DNA of 64,000 nt from Allokutzneria multivorans (GTDB lineage: Bacteria > Actinomycetota > Actinomycetes > Mycobacteriales > Pseudonocardiaceae): the NCBI RefSeq assembly GCF_039537405.1, contig NZ_BAABAL010000005.1, positions 620,001 through 684,000 on the forward strand. The letters run 5' to 3'. The translations under genes were made by a program, and so were the position numbers. Shown here piece by piece: positions 57,601-64,000 of the stretch. The stretch's first letter is position 1; each line of letters begins with the position of its first letter. Below the pieces are notes generated by a model. The model made no database searches and had not been told where the DNA came from. It worked only from the letters and a program-made list of their open reading frames with translations.

Positions 57601-58053
57601 GTGGCCGGCAGCAGGGAACTGGGCGCCCGCGTCACGCGCTTCGAGACCGACCAGGCCGGGCGCCGGAAACGGGCACTGGTACTGCTTTCCGTGGGCGCGG
57701 TCTGCCTCGTCGGCTGTGCTCTGCCGTTCCCGATCCCCTTCGCCGCCGCGATCGTCGCTCTCCCGTGCCTGTGGGCGGGGTGGACGCACGCCCGGCTCGC
57801 GGTGCGCCATCCCGACGAGGTTTTCCTGCTGCACGAGGGTGGTCTGGTGCACGAGCACTCCGGGCAGGCCCACGTGTACCGGTGGCACCAGTTCTCCGCC
57901 GCCACCAACACCGCCGGGGACACCGGGGTGAGCCGCCTGCTGGGGCTGGACGTGCACCTGCGGATCGCCCTCGTCGGCGGCGGCGAGATCGTCGTCACCG
58001 GGCTGACGCGGGGAGCGGGGCAGCTGGCCGCCGCCGTCCTGTGCGCGGTCTGA
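57601..58053 (+). CDS. small membrane protein, DUF6585-like character
   Basis: 150 residues from GTG 57601 (GAGGAG upstream). A soluble N-terminus, two adjacent helices ('LVLLSVGAVCLVGCALPFPIP', 'AAAIVALPCLWAGWTHA') and then a C-terminal soluble half of beta character ('EVFLLHEGGLVHEHSGQAHVYRWHQF'). This resembles bacterial PH-like membrane proteins of unknown function; the assignment is tentative. A terminator follows. Confidence 0.55.
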   Translation: MAGSRELGARVTRFETDQAGRRKRALVLLSVGAVCLVGCALPFPIPFAAAIVALPCLWAGWTHARLAVRHPDEVFLLHEGGLVHEHSGQAHVYRWHQFSAATNTAGDTGVSRLLGLDVHLRIALVGGGEIVVTGLTRGAGQLAAAVLCAV

Positions 58054-58076
58054 AAAGGCCCCGTAAAAGCAGAAAA

Positions 58077-58098
58077 CCCCCTGTTGCCAGGGGGCTTT
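58077..58098 (+). terminator. Hairpin terminator with CTTT tail
   Basis: CCCCCTG (58077-58083) pairs with CAGGGGG (58088-58094) across TTGC, followed by CTTT. It ends the small membrane-protein gene and faces the tRNA-Arg. Confidence 0.75.
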
Positions 58099-58117
58099 CA
58101 GCTGTCTCAACCAGACG

Positions 58118-58190
58118 TGCGCTCGACAGGATTCGAACCTGTAACCTCTTGATCCGTAGTCAAGTGCTCTATCCGTTGAGCTACGAGCGC
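58118..58190 (-). tRNA. tRNA-Arg(ACG)
   Basis: 73 nt, acceptor GCGCTCG/CGAGCGC, discriminator A. The anticodon loop CTACGGA gives ACG, the substrate of TadA (A34 to inosine), encoded at 42021-42503. The T-arm is ACAGGTTCGAATCCTGT. It lies 38 nt downstream of tRNA-Ser(GCU) on the same strand, with a CCCGACC/GGTCGGG hairpin (58208-58223) between them. Confidence 0.97.
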
Positions 58191-58228
58191 GAGTTTTTCA
58201 GTTGTGTCCCGACCGAGGTCGGGCACTG

Positions 58229-58318
58229 CGGAGGCTCCGGGATTTGAACCCGGGATGGGCGATAAACCCAAACCGCATTAGCAGTGCGGCGCCATAGACC
58301 GGACTAGGCGAAGCCTCC
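58229..58318 (-). tRNA. tRNA-Ser(GCU)
   Basis: 90 nt, acceptor GGAGGCT/AGCCTCC, discriminator G. The anticodon loop CTGCTAA gives GCU (AGC/AGU codons). The long variable arm (TTTGGGTTTATCGCCCA) is typical of serine. Probably first of a two-tRNA transcript. Confidence 0.97.
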
Positions 58319-58345
58319 CGGGGCCATCTCTGACCGCCGGGGTAA

Positions 58346-58375
58346 ACCTTACACAGAGCGTCCATCGCAAAGCAA
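58346..58375 (-). promoter_or_regulatory. Promoter of the Ser/Arg tRNA pair
   Basis: On the minus strand TTGCTT (58370-58375) and TAAGGT (58346-58351) are separated by 18 bp, about 28 nt before the mature tRNA-Ser(GCU). Confidence 0.5.
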
Positions 58376-58417
58376 AACGGGGGTCCCCTAACCGCGTTCG
58401 CACTGGTCAGCGGGGGG

Positions 58418-58446
58418 CGCCGGGGAGGGAGAACCGCTCCCCGGCG
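58418..58446 (-). terminator. Perfect 10-bp hairpin after the acetoacetyl-CoA synthetase operon
   Basis: CGCCGGGGAG (58418-58427) pairs with CTCCCCGGCG (58437-58446). It lies 10 nt past the stop of the 59-residue gene, on the minus strand. Confidence 0.8.
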
Positions 58447-58456
58447 ACCCGTGCCG

Positions 58457-58636
58457 CTACGCCTCCTCGCGGTCGGACTCGACCGTGCCGAAGCCCGAAC
58501 CAGGACGGCCGATCTCGCCGTAGCCGTCCGGTTCCGGGGTGTGCCCACAGAGGTCCTGCTCGTCCAAGGCCATGCGCAGAAGCTTCCAGGGCCGATCGGG
58601 CGCGGCAACGCCCAAACGGGTGGAGGAGCTCGTCAC
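58457..58636 (-). CDS. 59-residue protein translationally coupled to acetoacetyl-CoA synthetase
   Basis: GTG 58636 overlaps the stop of the synthetase gene (GTGA). The product starts 'MTSSSTRLGVAAPDRPWKLL' and continues 'RMALDEQDLCGHTPEPDGYG', ending 'GTVESDREEA': soluble, acidic, Gly/Pro-rich, with one Cys. The coupling, the terminator placed just after its stop and its filling of the gap argue for a real gene. An internal ATG would give a 38-residue form. No family recognised; an accessory or regulatory role for the synthetase is a guess. Confidence 0.55.
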   Translation of the reverse strand: MTSSSTRLGVAAPDRPWKLLRMALDEQDLCGHTPEPDGYGEIGRPGSGFGTVESDREEA

Positions 58637-60621
58637 GCCCGGTTACTCCTGGCCAGTTCCTCGAAGGGCCGCAACGCGTCGGGATTGCTCAGCGCCTCGC
58701 GGCTCACGGCGCGGTCGGCGGGCGTACCGGTCAGGATCTTCTTCACCGGCACCTCGCACTTCTTGCCGTTGAGCGTCCTCGGGATGTCGGCGACCGCGAC
58801 GAACTGGTTCGGCACGTGCCGGGGCGAGAGCTGGGCGCGCAGTGCCGCACGCAGTCGCGGCTCGACGTCGGGGAGCGCGGTTCCCTTGTCCAGCACCAGG
58901 AAGCACAGCAGCTCGCCGTCGCCCTGACCCACGCCCGACGTGTCGATGACGAGCGAGTCGAGCACCTCGTCGAAGCCCTCGACGACGCGGTAGAACTCGC
59001 TGGTGCCCATCCGCACGCCACCCCGGTTGAGGGTGGAGTCACTGCGCCCGTAGATCACGCAGGACCCGCGCGGGGTCACCCGGATCCAGTCGCCGTGCCG
59101 CCACACGCCGGGGAAGGTCTCGAAGTAGGCCTCGCGCAGCCGCGAGCCGTCGGGGTCGTTCCAGAACGAGACCGGCATCGACGGCATCGGCTTGGTGACC
59201 ACGAGTTCGCCGACCTCGTCGGAGACGGGTTTTCCCGCCTCGTCGAAGGAATCCACCGCCGCGCCGAGCATCCGGCAGGAGATCTCGCCCAGCCACACGG
59301 GCACGTCGGGCGCCGCGCCGACGAAGGCCGTGCACAGGTCGGTGCCACCGGAGACGCTGGCGATCTGCACGTCACCGACCTCGTCCATGATCCAGCGGAA
59401 GCCCTCCGGCGAGAGCGGGGCGCCCGTGGAACCCAGTGCCCGCAAGGCGGACAGGTCGTGCTCGCGCGCGGGCTTCATGTCGCGCTTGAGGCAGGACTGG
59501 ATGTAGGGCGCGGAGGTGCCGAAGAAGGTGATCCTGTGCCGCTCCGCGAGCTGCCACAGCGCGCCCAGGTCCGGGTGCGCCGGGTTGCCGTCGAAGAGCA
59601 CGATCGTGCTGCCCACCATCAGGCCGGAGATCAGGAAGTTCCACATCATCCAGCCGGTGGTGGTGAACCAGAAGAACCGCTCCCCCGGGCCCAGATCGCA
59701 GTGCAGCGCAAGGGCTTTGACGTGTTCGAGAACGATCCCGCCGTGGCCCTGCACGATGCCCTTGGGCAGCCCGGTGGTGCCCGAGGAGTAGAGCACCCAC
59801 AGCGGGTGGTCGAAGCCGACGGCCTCGAACTCCAGCTCCGCACCGGCGTTGCGGTCCAACAGCTCCCGCCAGCCGACGGTGCCCGGCAGCTCGGCGCCCG
59901 TTGCGAGGTAGTCGACGAGCACCGTGGCCTTGAGCCCCGGGATGCCGCGCCGAAGTTCGTCCACAGTGGACCGAGTGTCGAACTGCCTTCCGTTGTAGAC
60001 GTAGCCGTTGACCGCGACGAGCACCGTCGGCTCGATCTGGGTGAAGCGGTCCGACACCGCGCGAACGCCGAAGTCCGGCGAGCAGGAGGACCACGTCGCG
60101 CCCAGGCTCGCCGCCGCGAGGAAGGCGATCAGCGCCTCAGGAGAGTTCGGCACCAGCGCCGCGACGCGGTCGCCCTTGCGCACGCCCAGCTCGACGAGAC
60201 CGGCGCGCGCGGCGGCGACCTCGGCCCGCAGCTGCCCGTGGGTCAGCGTGGCCTCGAACCCGTCCTCGCGCGCGAAGATGACTGCGGAGTCGTTGTCGCC
60301 CTTGCCTTCTCCGCCGCGCAGCGCGTGCTCGGCGTAATTGAGCGTTGCGCCCGGGAACCACTTCGCGCCCGGCATCCGCTCGTCGTCGAGCACCGAGCTC
60401 GGGCGGTCGTGGAAGCGCACGTCGGAGAACTCGGCGAGCGCGCCCCAGAACCCGGCGAGGTCGTCGACCGACCACTGCCAGAGCGCCGGGTAGTCCGGCA
60501 GGTCCAGCTCGCGCTCGGCGCGCAACCACGCGCGGAACGCGGCGATCTTGGTGGTGGCGACCCGATCGGGGTCGGGCCGCCACAACAGCTCGGGCTCCTC
60601 GACGGTGAGGTTCTCGCTCAT
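58633..60621 (-). CDS. acetoacetyl-CoA synthetase
   Basis: 662 residues. An ANL-superfamily adenylating enzyme that activates acetoacetate with ATP and CoA. The N-terminal cap 'KWFPGATLNYAEHALRG' is typical of acetoacetyl-CoA rather than acetyl-CoA synthetases. The P-loop is 'WVLYSSGTTGLPKGIVQGHGG' (near 268), with 'FFWFTTTGWMMWNFLISGL', 'SGGTDLCTAFVG', 'GDWIRVTPRGSCVIYGRSDSTLNRGGVRMG' and the catalytic Lys in 'IPRTLNGKKCEVPVKKIL' (C-terminal, possible acetylation control). It lies 51 nt behind a dienelactone-hydrolase-like gene and is coupled to a 59-residue gene. Confidence 0.93.
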   Translation of the reverse strand: MSENLTVEEPELLWRPDPDRVATTKIAAFRAWLRAERELDLPDYPALWQWSVDDLAGFWGALAEFSDVRFHDRPSSVLDDERMPGAKWFPGATLNYAEHALRGGEGKGDNDSAVIFAREDGFEATLTHGQLRAEVAAARAGLVELGVRKGDRVAALVPNSPEALIAFLAAASLGATWSSCSPDFGVRAVSDRFTQIEPTVLVAVNGYVYNGRQFDTRSTVDELRRGIPGLKATVLVDYLATGAELPGTVGWRELLDRNAGAELEFEAVGFDHPLWVLYSSGTTGLPKGIVQGHGGIVLEHVKALALHCDLGPGERFFWFTTTGWMMWNFLISGLMVGSTIVLFDGNPAHPDLGALWQLAERHRITFFGTSAPYIQSCLKRDMKPAREHDLSALRALGSTGAPLSPEGFRWIMDEVGDVQIASVSGGTDLCTAFVGAAPDVPVWLGEISCRMLGAAVDSFDEAGKPVSDEVGELVVTKPMPSMPVSFWNDPDGSRLREAYFETFPGVWRHGDWIRVTPRGSCVIYGRSDSTLNRGGVRMGTSEFYRVVEGFDEVLDSLVIDTSGVGQGDGELLCFLVLDKGTALPDVEPRLRAALRAQLSPRHVPNQFVAVADIPRTLNGKKCEVPVKKILTGTPADRAVSREALSNPDALRPFEELARSNRA

Positions 60622-60672
60622 GCCTGCTTCCTAACTCATCAGCAGGCGCAGGACCAGGGATGTGGCCCAGAT

Positions 60673-61377
60673 CTACCTCAGGTGCGAGTCGAACCAGTTG
60701 AGGGTGCGCTGCCACGTCTCCGCCGCCGCGCGGGGGTCCTCGGCGTGCGGGTCGATCGGGCCGGAGTACACGACGACGTCGGTGGCGACCTTCGCGGAGG
60801 AGGCGGCGTCGCGCAGCTTCTCCACGTCCTCGCGCGGGATCATCGTGTACTGCTCGCTGTAGATGCCCAGCCACGGGCACGTCAGCTCGCCCGCGACCTC
60901 CACCAGCGGCGGCAGGTTGGGCGAGAGCGCGGAGACGATGCCCGCGCCGGCGACGGTGACCGCCGCGCCGATGCTGCGGCTGGTCGCCACGAACAGCGCG
61001 ACCGAACCGCCGACGCCGAAGCCGACGACGCCCATCCGGTCGGACTCGACGCCCTGCTGGGCCAGCCACACGAAGGCGGCGTCGGTGTCGGCCAGCACGG
61101 AGTCGGCGGAGAGCCTGCTGACCTGGTCGAGGATGCTCTCGGCGTCCTCGGGGTCGTGGACCTGGTCGTCGCCGTCCCGGTGGTAGAGGTGCGGCGCGAT
61201 GGTCAGCCAGCCCTCCTGCGCCAGGCTCGCCGCGACGTCGCGGATCGCGTCGGTGACCCCTCTGGCCTGGTGCAGCAGGACAAGACCGCCACGAACCGCC
61301 GTGTCCGGTTCCGCGACCGTGCAGCGGAGTTCGCTGCCGTCGGTGAGCTGGAGCGTTTCGGTGCGGGTCTGCGTCAT
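60673..61377 (-). CDS. dienelactone hydrolase-like protein lacking the nucleophile
   Basis: 234 residues, alpha/beta-hydrolase fold: 'RGGLVLLHQARGVTDAIRDVAASLAQEGW' and 'VVGFGVGGSVALFVATS' at the nucleophile elbow. Family members have G-x-C-x-G-G there; here it reads G-F-G-V-G-G, so the Cys/Ser nucleophile is replaced by Gly. The usual His region 'YSGPIDPHAEDPRAA' is also atypical. It may be a non-catalytic relative or use another residue. ATG 61377 has no clear ribosome binding site. It is probably co-transcribed with the synthetase downstream. Confidence 0.8.
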   Translation of the reverse strand: MTQTRTETLQLTDGSELRCTVAEPDTAVRGGLVLLHQARGVTDAIRDVAASLAQEGWLTIAPHLYHRDGDDQVHDPEDAESILDQVSRLSADSVLADTDAAFVWLAQQGVESDRMGVVGFGVGGSVALFVATSRSIGAAVTVAGAGIVSALSPNLPPLVEVAGELTCPWLGIYSEQYTMIPREDVEKLRDAASSAKVATDVVVYSGPIDPHAEDPRAAAETWQRTLNWFDSHLR

Positions 61378-61516
61378 AAAGCCAGCCAATCACGTGGGGG
61401 TGAACACCAGTCAACGTGACCAACCATACGGAGCAACAACCGCGAGCCGCCCGGTGGAATTCGTGCATTAGGTTCGTCTTCGGGTGTTCGACCAGCAGCG
61501 GAACGAAGGAGCGGCG

Positions 61517-62572
61517 ATGACCGTGCGGACCCGGCCGGACCTGGAGACACTGCCCGGCTACCTGCCCGGCAGGACGATCCCCGGCGCGATCAAACTGGCC
61601 AGCAACGAGGTCTCCCTCGGCCCGCTGCCCAGCGTGCGCGGCGTGATCGCCGAAGCCGCCGCCGGGATCAACCGCTACCCGGACATGGGCGTGACGGCGC
61701 TGGTGGACCGCCTGGCCGCGAAGCTCTCCGTCGAGCCGTCCAGGCTCGCGGTCGGCTGCGGCTCGGTCGCGCTGTGCCAGCAGCTCGTGCAGGCGATGTG
61801 CGAGCCCGGCGACGGTGTGATGTTCCCGTGGCGCTCCTTCGAGGCCTACCCGATCGTCACGCAGATCGGTGGCGCACGGGCGATCAAGGTTCCGCTGACC
61901 GGAGCACACGCGCTCGACCTGGACGCGATGCTCGCCGCGATCACCGACGACACCCGGGTGATCTACGTGTGCACGCCCAACAACCCGACCGGGACCACGC
62001 TGCGGCGCGCGGAGCTGGAGCGCTTCCTCGACGCCGTGCCGAGGGGCCCGCTGGTCGTGCTGGACGAGGCGTACAAGGAGTTCATCACCGACCCCGACGT
62101 GCCCGACGGCATCGAGGTGGCTCGCGGGCGCGACAACGTGGCCGTGCTGCGCACGTTCTCCAAGGCGTACGGCCTTGCCGGGCTGCGCGTGGGCTACTGC
62201 TACGCGCCCGAGGAGGTCGCGGCGGCGATGCGCAAGGTCTGCGTGCCGTTCAGCGTGAACATGATCGCGCAGGCGGCGGCGATCGCGTCGCTGGACGCCG
62301 AGGACGAGCTGATGGAGCGCTGCCGGGTGATCTCCGCGGAGCGCGAGCGGGTGCGCGCCGAGCTGCTCGCGATGGGCTACGAGGTGCCGGAGACCCAGGC
62401 GAACTTCGTCTGGCTGCCGCTGGCTGAGCGCACGCCCGCGTTCAACGCGCACTGCCTTGAGCAGAAGCTCGTCGTTCGGGCGTTCGGCGAGGAGGGCGCG
62501 CGCGTGACGATCAGCACGGCCGAGGAGAACGACCTGTTCCTTGCCGCCGCGCGGAGCTTCCTGGTCGGCTAG
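61517..62572 (+). CDS. HisC-like PLP aminotransferase (aromatic/histidinol-phosphate type)
   Basis: 351 residues from ATG 61517, with GAAGGAG 6 nt upstream. Fold-type I aminotransferase: 'IKLASNEVSLGPLPSV' near 25, 'RYPDMGVTALVDRLA', 'CTPNNPTGTTL', 'VVLDEAYKEF' and the PLP Lys in 'LRTFSKAYGLAGLRVGYCYA' near 220. It matches the Pat subgroup of HisC-like enzymes in actinobacteria, which transaminate aromatic amino acids, fitting tyrosine/phenylalanine synthesis (tyrA is at 43.2 kb). True HisC cannot be excluded. The stop overlaps the convergent vapC by 4 nt. Confidence 0.88.
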   Translation: MTVRTRPDLETLPGYLPGRTIPGAIKLASNEVSLGPLPSVRGVIAEAAAGINRYPDMGVTALVDRLAAKLSVEPSRLAVGCGSVALCQQLVQAMCEPGDGVMFPWRSFEAYPIVTQIGGARAIKVPLTGAHALDLDAMLAAITDDTRVIYVCTPNNPTGTTLRRAELERFLDAVPRGPLVVLDEAYKEFITDPDVPDGIEVARGRDNVAVLRTFSKAYGLAGLRVGYCYAPEEVAAAMRKVCVPFSVNMIAQAAAIASLDAEDELMERCRVISAERERVRAELLAMGYEVPETQANFVWLPLAERTPAFNAHCLEQKLVVRAFGEEGARVTISTAEENDLFLAAARSFLVG

Positions 62573-63012
62573 CCGCTCAGTCGGAAGTCGATCACTTCGA
62601 CGGGCATGCCCGCCCCGGCGACCGTCGTCCAGTGCCGGTCGCCGGTGAGGACGGGCACGCCCGCCTCCCACGCGAACGCGAGGCAGCACAGGTCGCCGAG
62701 GGAGAGCTTGCCGAGCCTGCGGTCCCGGGTGCGGCGCAGGCCCGCGTCGATCCGCTTCAGCTCGGCGAAGCGCTGCGCGTGCTCGGTCTCCAGCGGCACC
62801 ACGGCAACGCCCATCGCCTCGATCTCGGCGGTCGCGGCCAGGGAGTCGATCCCGGCGGACTGGGCGAGGCAGTACAGCACCTCGCCGAGGTTCACCGAGG
62901 TGATCAGCGAGTTCGGCAGGACTTCGGCGTAGGGCTGGGCGCGCGGTTCGCCGTCGAGCAGCGCGAGCACGAACGAGGCGTCGAGCAGCACCGGGCCTTC
63001 CGGGAGGCTCAT
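62569..63012 (-). CDS. PIN-domain ribonuclease toxin (VapC)
   Basis: 147 residues. PIN acidic residues: Asp ~11 in 'VLLDASFVLALLDGE', Glu ~44 in 'SVNLGEVLYCL', Asp ~106 in 'LSLGDLCCLAFA' and Asp ~124 in 'VPVLTGDRHW'. It should cleave tRNA or rRNA when free. It overlaps the VapB-like gene by 4 nt (antitoxin first). Confidence 0.88.
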   Translation of the reverse strand: MSLPEGPVLLDASFVLALLDGEPRAQPYAEVLPNSLITSVNLGEVLYCLAQSAGIDSLAATAEIEAMGVAVVPLETEHAQRFAELKRIDAGLRRTRDRRLGKLSLGDLCCLAFAWEAGVPVLTGDRHWTTVAGAGMPVEVIDFRLSG

Positions 63013-63269
63013 TCGCGCTCGGCGTCCTCGGCCCGCGACTCCAGCAGCGCGGACTCCATCGAGGCGTCGACGCCCTTGGCGCGCTTGCCCTCCGCGACCG
63101 CGGCCTGGAGCCTGCCGAGCGCGGCCCTGGGGTCCTCCAGCACGATGCGGCCGGGTCCGACGACCCTGGCCACCAGTTCCTTGGCTTCCGGCAGCTCCGC
63201 GTCGCGCAGCAGCTGCGCGGGCAGCGTCGGCCGCCGCTTGGCGTCGAGGACGAGCCGGTAACTGGTCAT
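63009..63269 (-). CDS. VapB-like antitoxin (SpoVT/AbrB type)
   Basis: 86 residues from ATG 63269; an in-frame GTG three codons upstream is possible. The N-terminal 'YRLVLDAKRRPTLPAQLL' matches an AbrB/SpoVT swapped-hairpin DNA-binding element, and the C-terminal half is a charged toxin-binding helix ('MESALLESRAEDAERE'). It should neutralise the adjacent PIN toxin and repress the operon. Confidence 0.8.
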   Translation of the reverse strand: MTSYRLVLDAKRRPTLPAQLLRDAELPEAKELVARVVGPGRIVLEDPRAALGRLQAAVAEGKRAKGVDASMESALLESRAEDAERE

Positions 63270-63332
63270 GTCACCCACGGTACGCCGAGGGTGGGACGTC
63301 GTCGATGCTTCCCACCCGACTGCCGGAGCGGG

Positions 63333-63842
63333 TCAGGCCACCAGGCGCCACTGGTAGGAACCGCTCCTGAGCGGCGCGGTGATCTTCTTCGTCCACGCGG
63401 TCTTCACGGCGCAGGACGGGGTCACGGAGGTCTTGCGCACGGTGAAGGTGCGCGCCTCGACGTACTGCTGGACCCGGCGGATCTGCCCGGCGGGCACCTT
63501 GGCGGAGTGGTTCCAGCGCGCTCCGTGCGCGTGGCTGACGACCACGGCGGCGCGCAGCGAGGTCCTGGCGGAAGTGAAGATCCTTTCCGCCTCCGCCCTG
63601 GGAACACCGGCGAGCACGGCATTCGCGCGGACGTCGGCCCAGGCGTCGAAAATGATCTCGCCCGGACCTTCGAGGTGGTCGCTGCGCAGGTCTGTCGGCA
63701 ACCAGGAAGTGGCGGCGCCGGAGACGGAATACGAAACCTGTCCGGCTTCGGCACAAGCGGCAAAGGCGGCCGGAGCGCTCAGCGCGCTCACCCCGGCGCA
63801 GGCAAGGGCGGCGGACAGCGCCGCGTTCAGTATGCGGGTCAC
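63333..63842 (-). CDS. secreted protein of unknown function
   Basis: 169 residues from GTG 63842 (GTG 63866 adds eight). A clear signal peptide 'ILNAALSAALACAGVSALSA' with cleavage near 'AFA'. The mature part has two Cys (~30 and ~148), 'VRANAVLAGVPRAEAERIF' and ends 'PLRSGSYQWRLVA'. No family recognised. The region upstream (CATTAT 63851-63856 on the minus strand) could serve as -10 with a very short leader. Confidence 0.6.
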   Translation of the reverse strand: MTRILNAALSAALACAGVSALSAPAAFAACAEAGQVSYSVSGAATSWLPTDLRSDHLEGPGEIIFDAWADVRANAVLAGVPRAEAERIFTSARTSLRAAVVVSHAHGARWNHSAKVPAGQIRRVQQYVEARTFTVRKTSVTPSCAVKTAWTKKITAPLRSGSYQWRLVA

Positions 63843-63957
63843 GGCGGGAGATAATGGCACTATCACCGCAGCGCAGGGGACTCGGCATCGATAAAGCGAG
63901 CCCTTTTCGGGCGCGCCGGTTTCACTTCAGCCCGAAAGGTGAACAAAAGACGTGAAA

Positions 63958-63987
63958 AGTGGGGCGACCGCCACCGATCGCCCCACT
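63958..63987 (-). terminator. Perfect 10-bp hairpin terminator at the right edge
   Basis: AGTGGGGCGA (63958-63967) pairs with TCGCCCCACT (63978-63987). On the minus strand it is followed by TTTT, so it probably ends a leftward gene located beyond the window. Confidence 0.75.
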
Positions 63988-64000
63988 GCGCCCAGTGTGT

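Noticed and set aside
58816..61419. 867-codon plus-strand frame
   Set aside because: Antisense to acetoacetyl-CoA synthetase and the DLH-like gene; no family features.

Overview
The window is high-GC (roughly 70%) actinobacterial chromosome. Gene content and order (dnaX with a small SRP RNA upstream, ybaB-recR, ask-asd, leuA, tadA next to a tRNA-Ser, an ECF42 sigma factor with a DGPF protein, a TQXA/LANTG wall protein, GH25 lysozyme, many GTG starts) fit a Pseudonocardiales-type actinomycete. The species cannot be fixed from sequence alone. Nearly all of it is coding, and most of it is ordinary chromosomal backbone.

Layout. 0-6.5 kb: a MerR-type regulator, a VIT/VWA protein and an ECF42 sigma factor in one run, facing a DGPF-domain gene that carries an ECF42-like promoter, then an S9 peptidase. 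6.5-13.8 kb: an FMN reductase/DUF1707 operon behind a SoxR-type promoter, an MFS exporter, an ask-asd-gluconokinase operon and a nitroreductase. 13.8-20.3 kb: two paralogous small membrane proteins, a 30-bp-period palindrome array, the leuA leader peptide/attenuator and leuA, topoisomerase IB, DedA, a class II aldolase and a secreted GH25 lysozyme. 20.5-26.3 kb: a complete dipeptide/oligopeptide ABC importer operon. 26.5-35.5 kb: uridine-kinase-like gene, recR, ybaB, amidase, DUF3592, dnaX, SRP RNA, a protein resembling pentameric ligand-gated channels, and an ATP-grasp/P-loop kinase pair. 35.6-37.7 kb: tRNA-Ser(GGA) followed by an accessory islet (a double-frameshifted gene, a DUF433 protein, a RelE/Phd-type toxin-antitoxin). 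37.8-52.5 kb: secreted nuclease, APH-like kinase, tRNA-Ser(CGA), CsbD, tadA, tyrA, thiolase, secreted BNR-4 protein, TQXA/LANTG surface protein and an SDR. 52.8-64 kb: a two-component system, methyltransferase, small membrane proteins, tRNA-Arg and tRNA-Ser(GCU), acetoacetyl-CoA synthetase with a coupled 59-residue gene, a PLP aminotransferase, VapBC and a secreted protein.

Most notable signals. (1) Four copies of a ~180-220 bp palindromic, MITE-like element (13758, 29820, 41201, 52541). They start directly after stop codons, and the best-preserved ends carry a 19-bp terminal inverted repeat beginning CTAG. The CTAG overlaps the TAG stop codons of flanking genes, which suggests an element that inserts at CTAG and rebuilds the stop. 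Three of the four lie between convergent genes and could act as bidirectional terminators. (2) A leuA attenuator: the 13-codon leader MAGVLLLLRRDGV (four consecutive Leu codons) overlaps a perfect 11-bp stem. (3) A 9-unit array of 17-nt palindromes with 30-bp period just upstream of that leader. (4) An 18-bp SoxR-type box inside a 19-bp-spacer promoter for the FMN reductase. (5) A channel-like membrane protein at 32.3-33.6 kb. Products are inferred from recognised motifs; no database search was possible.
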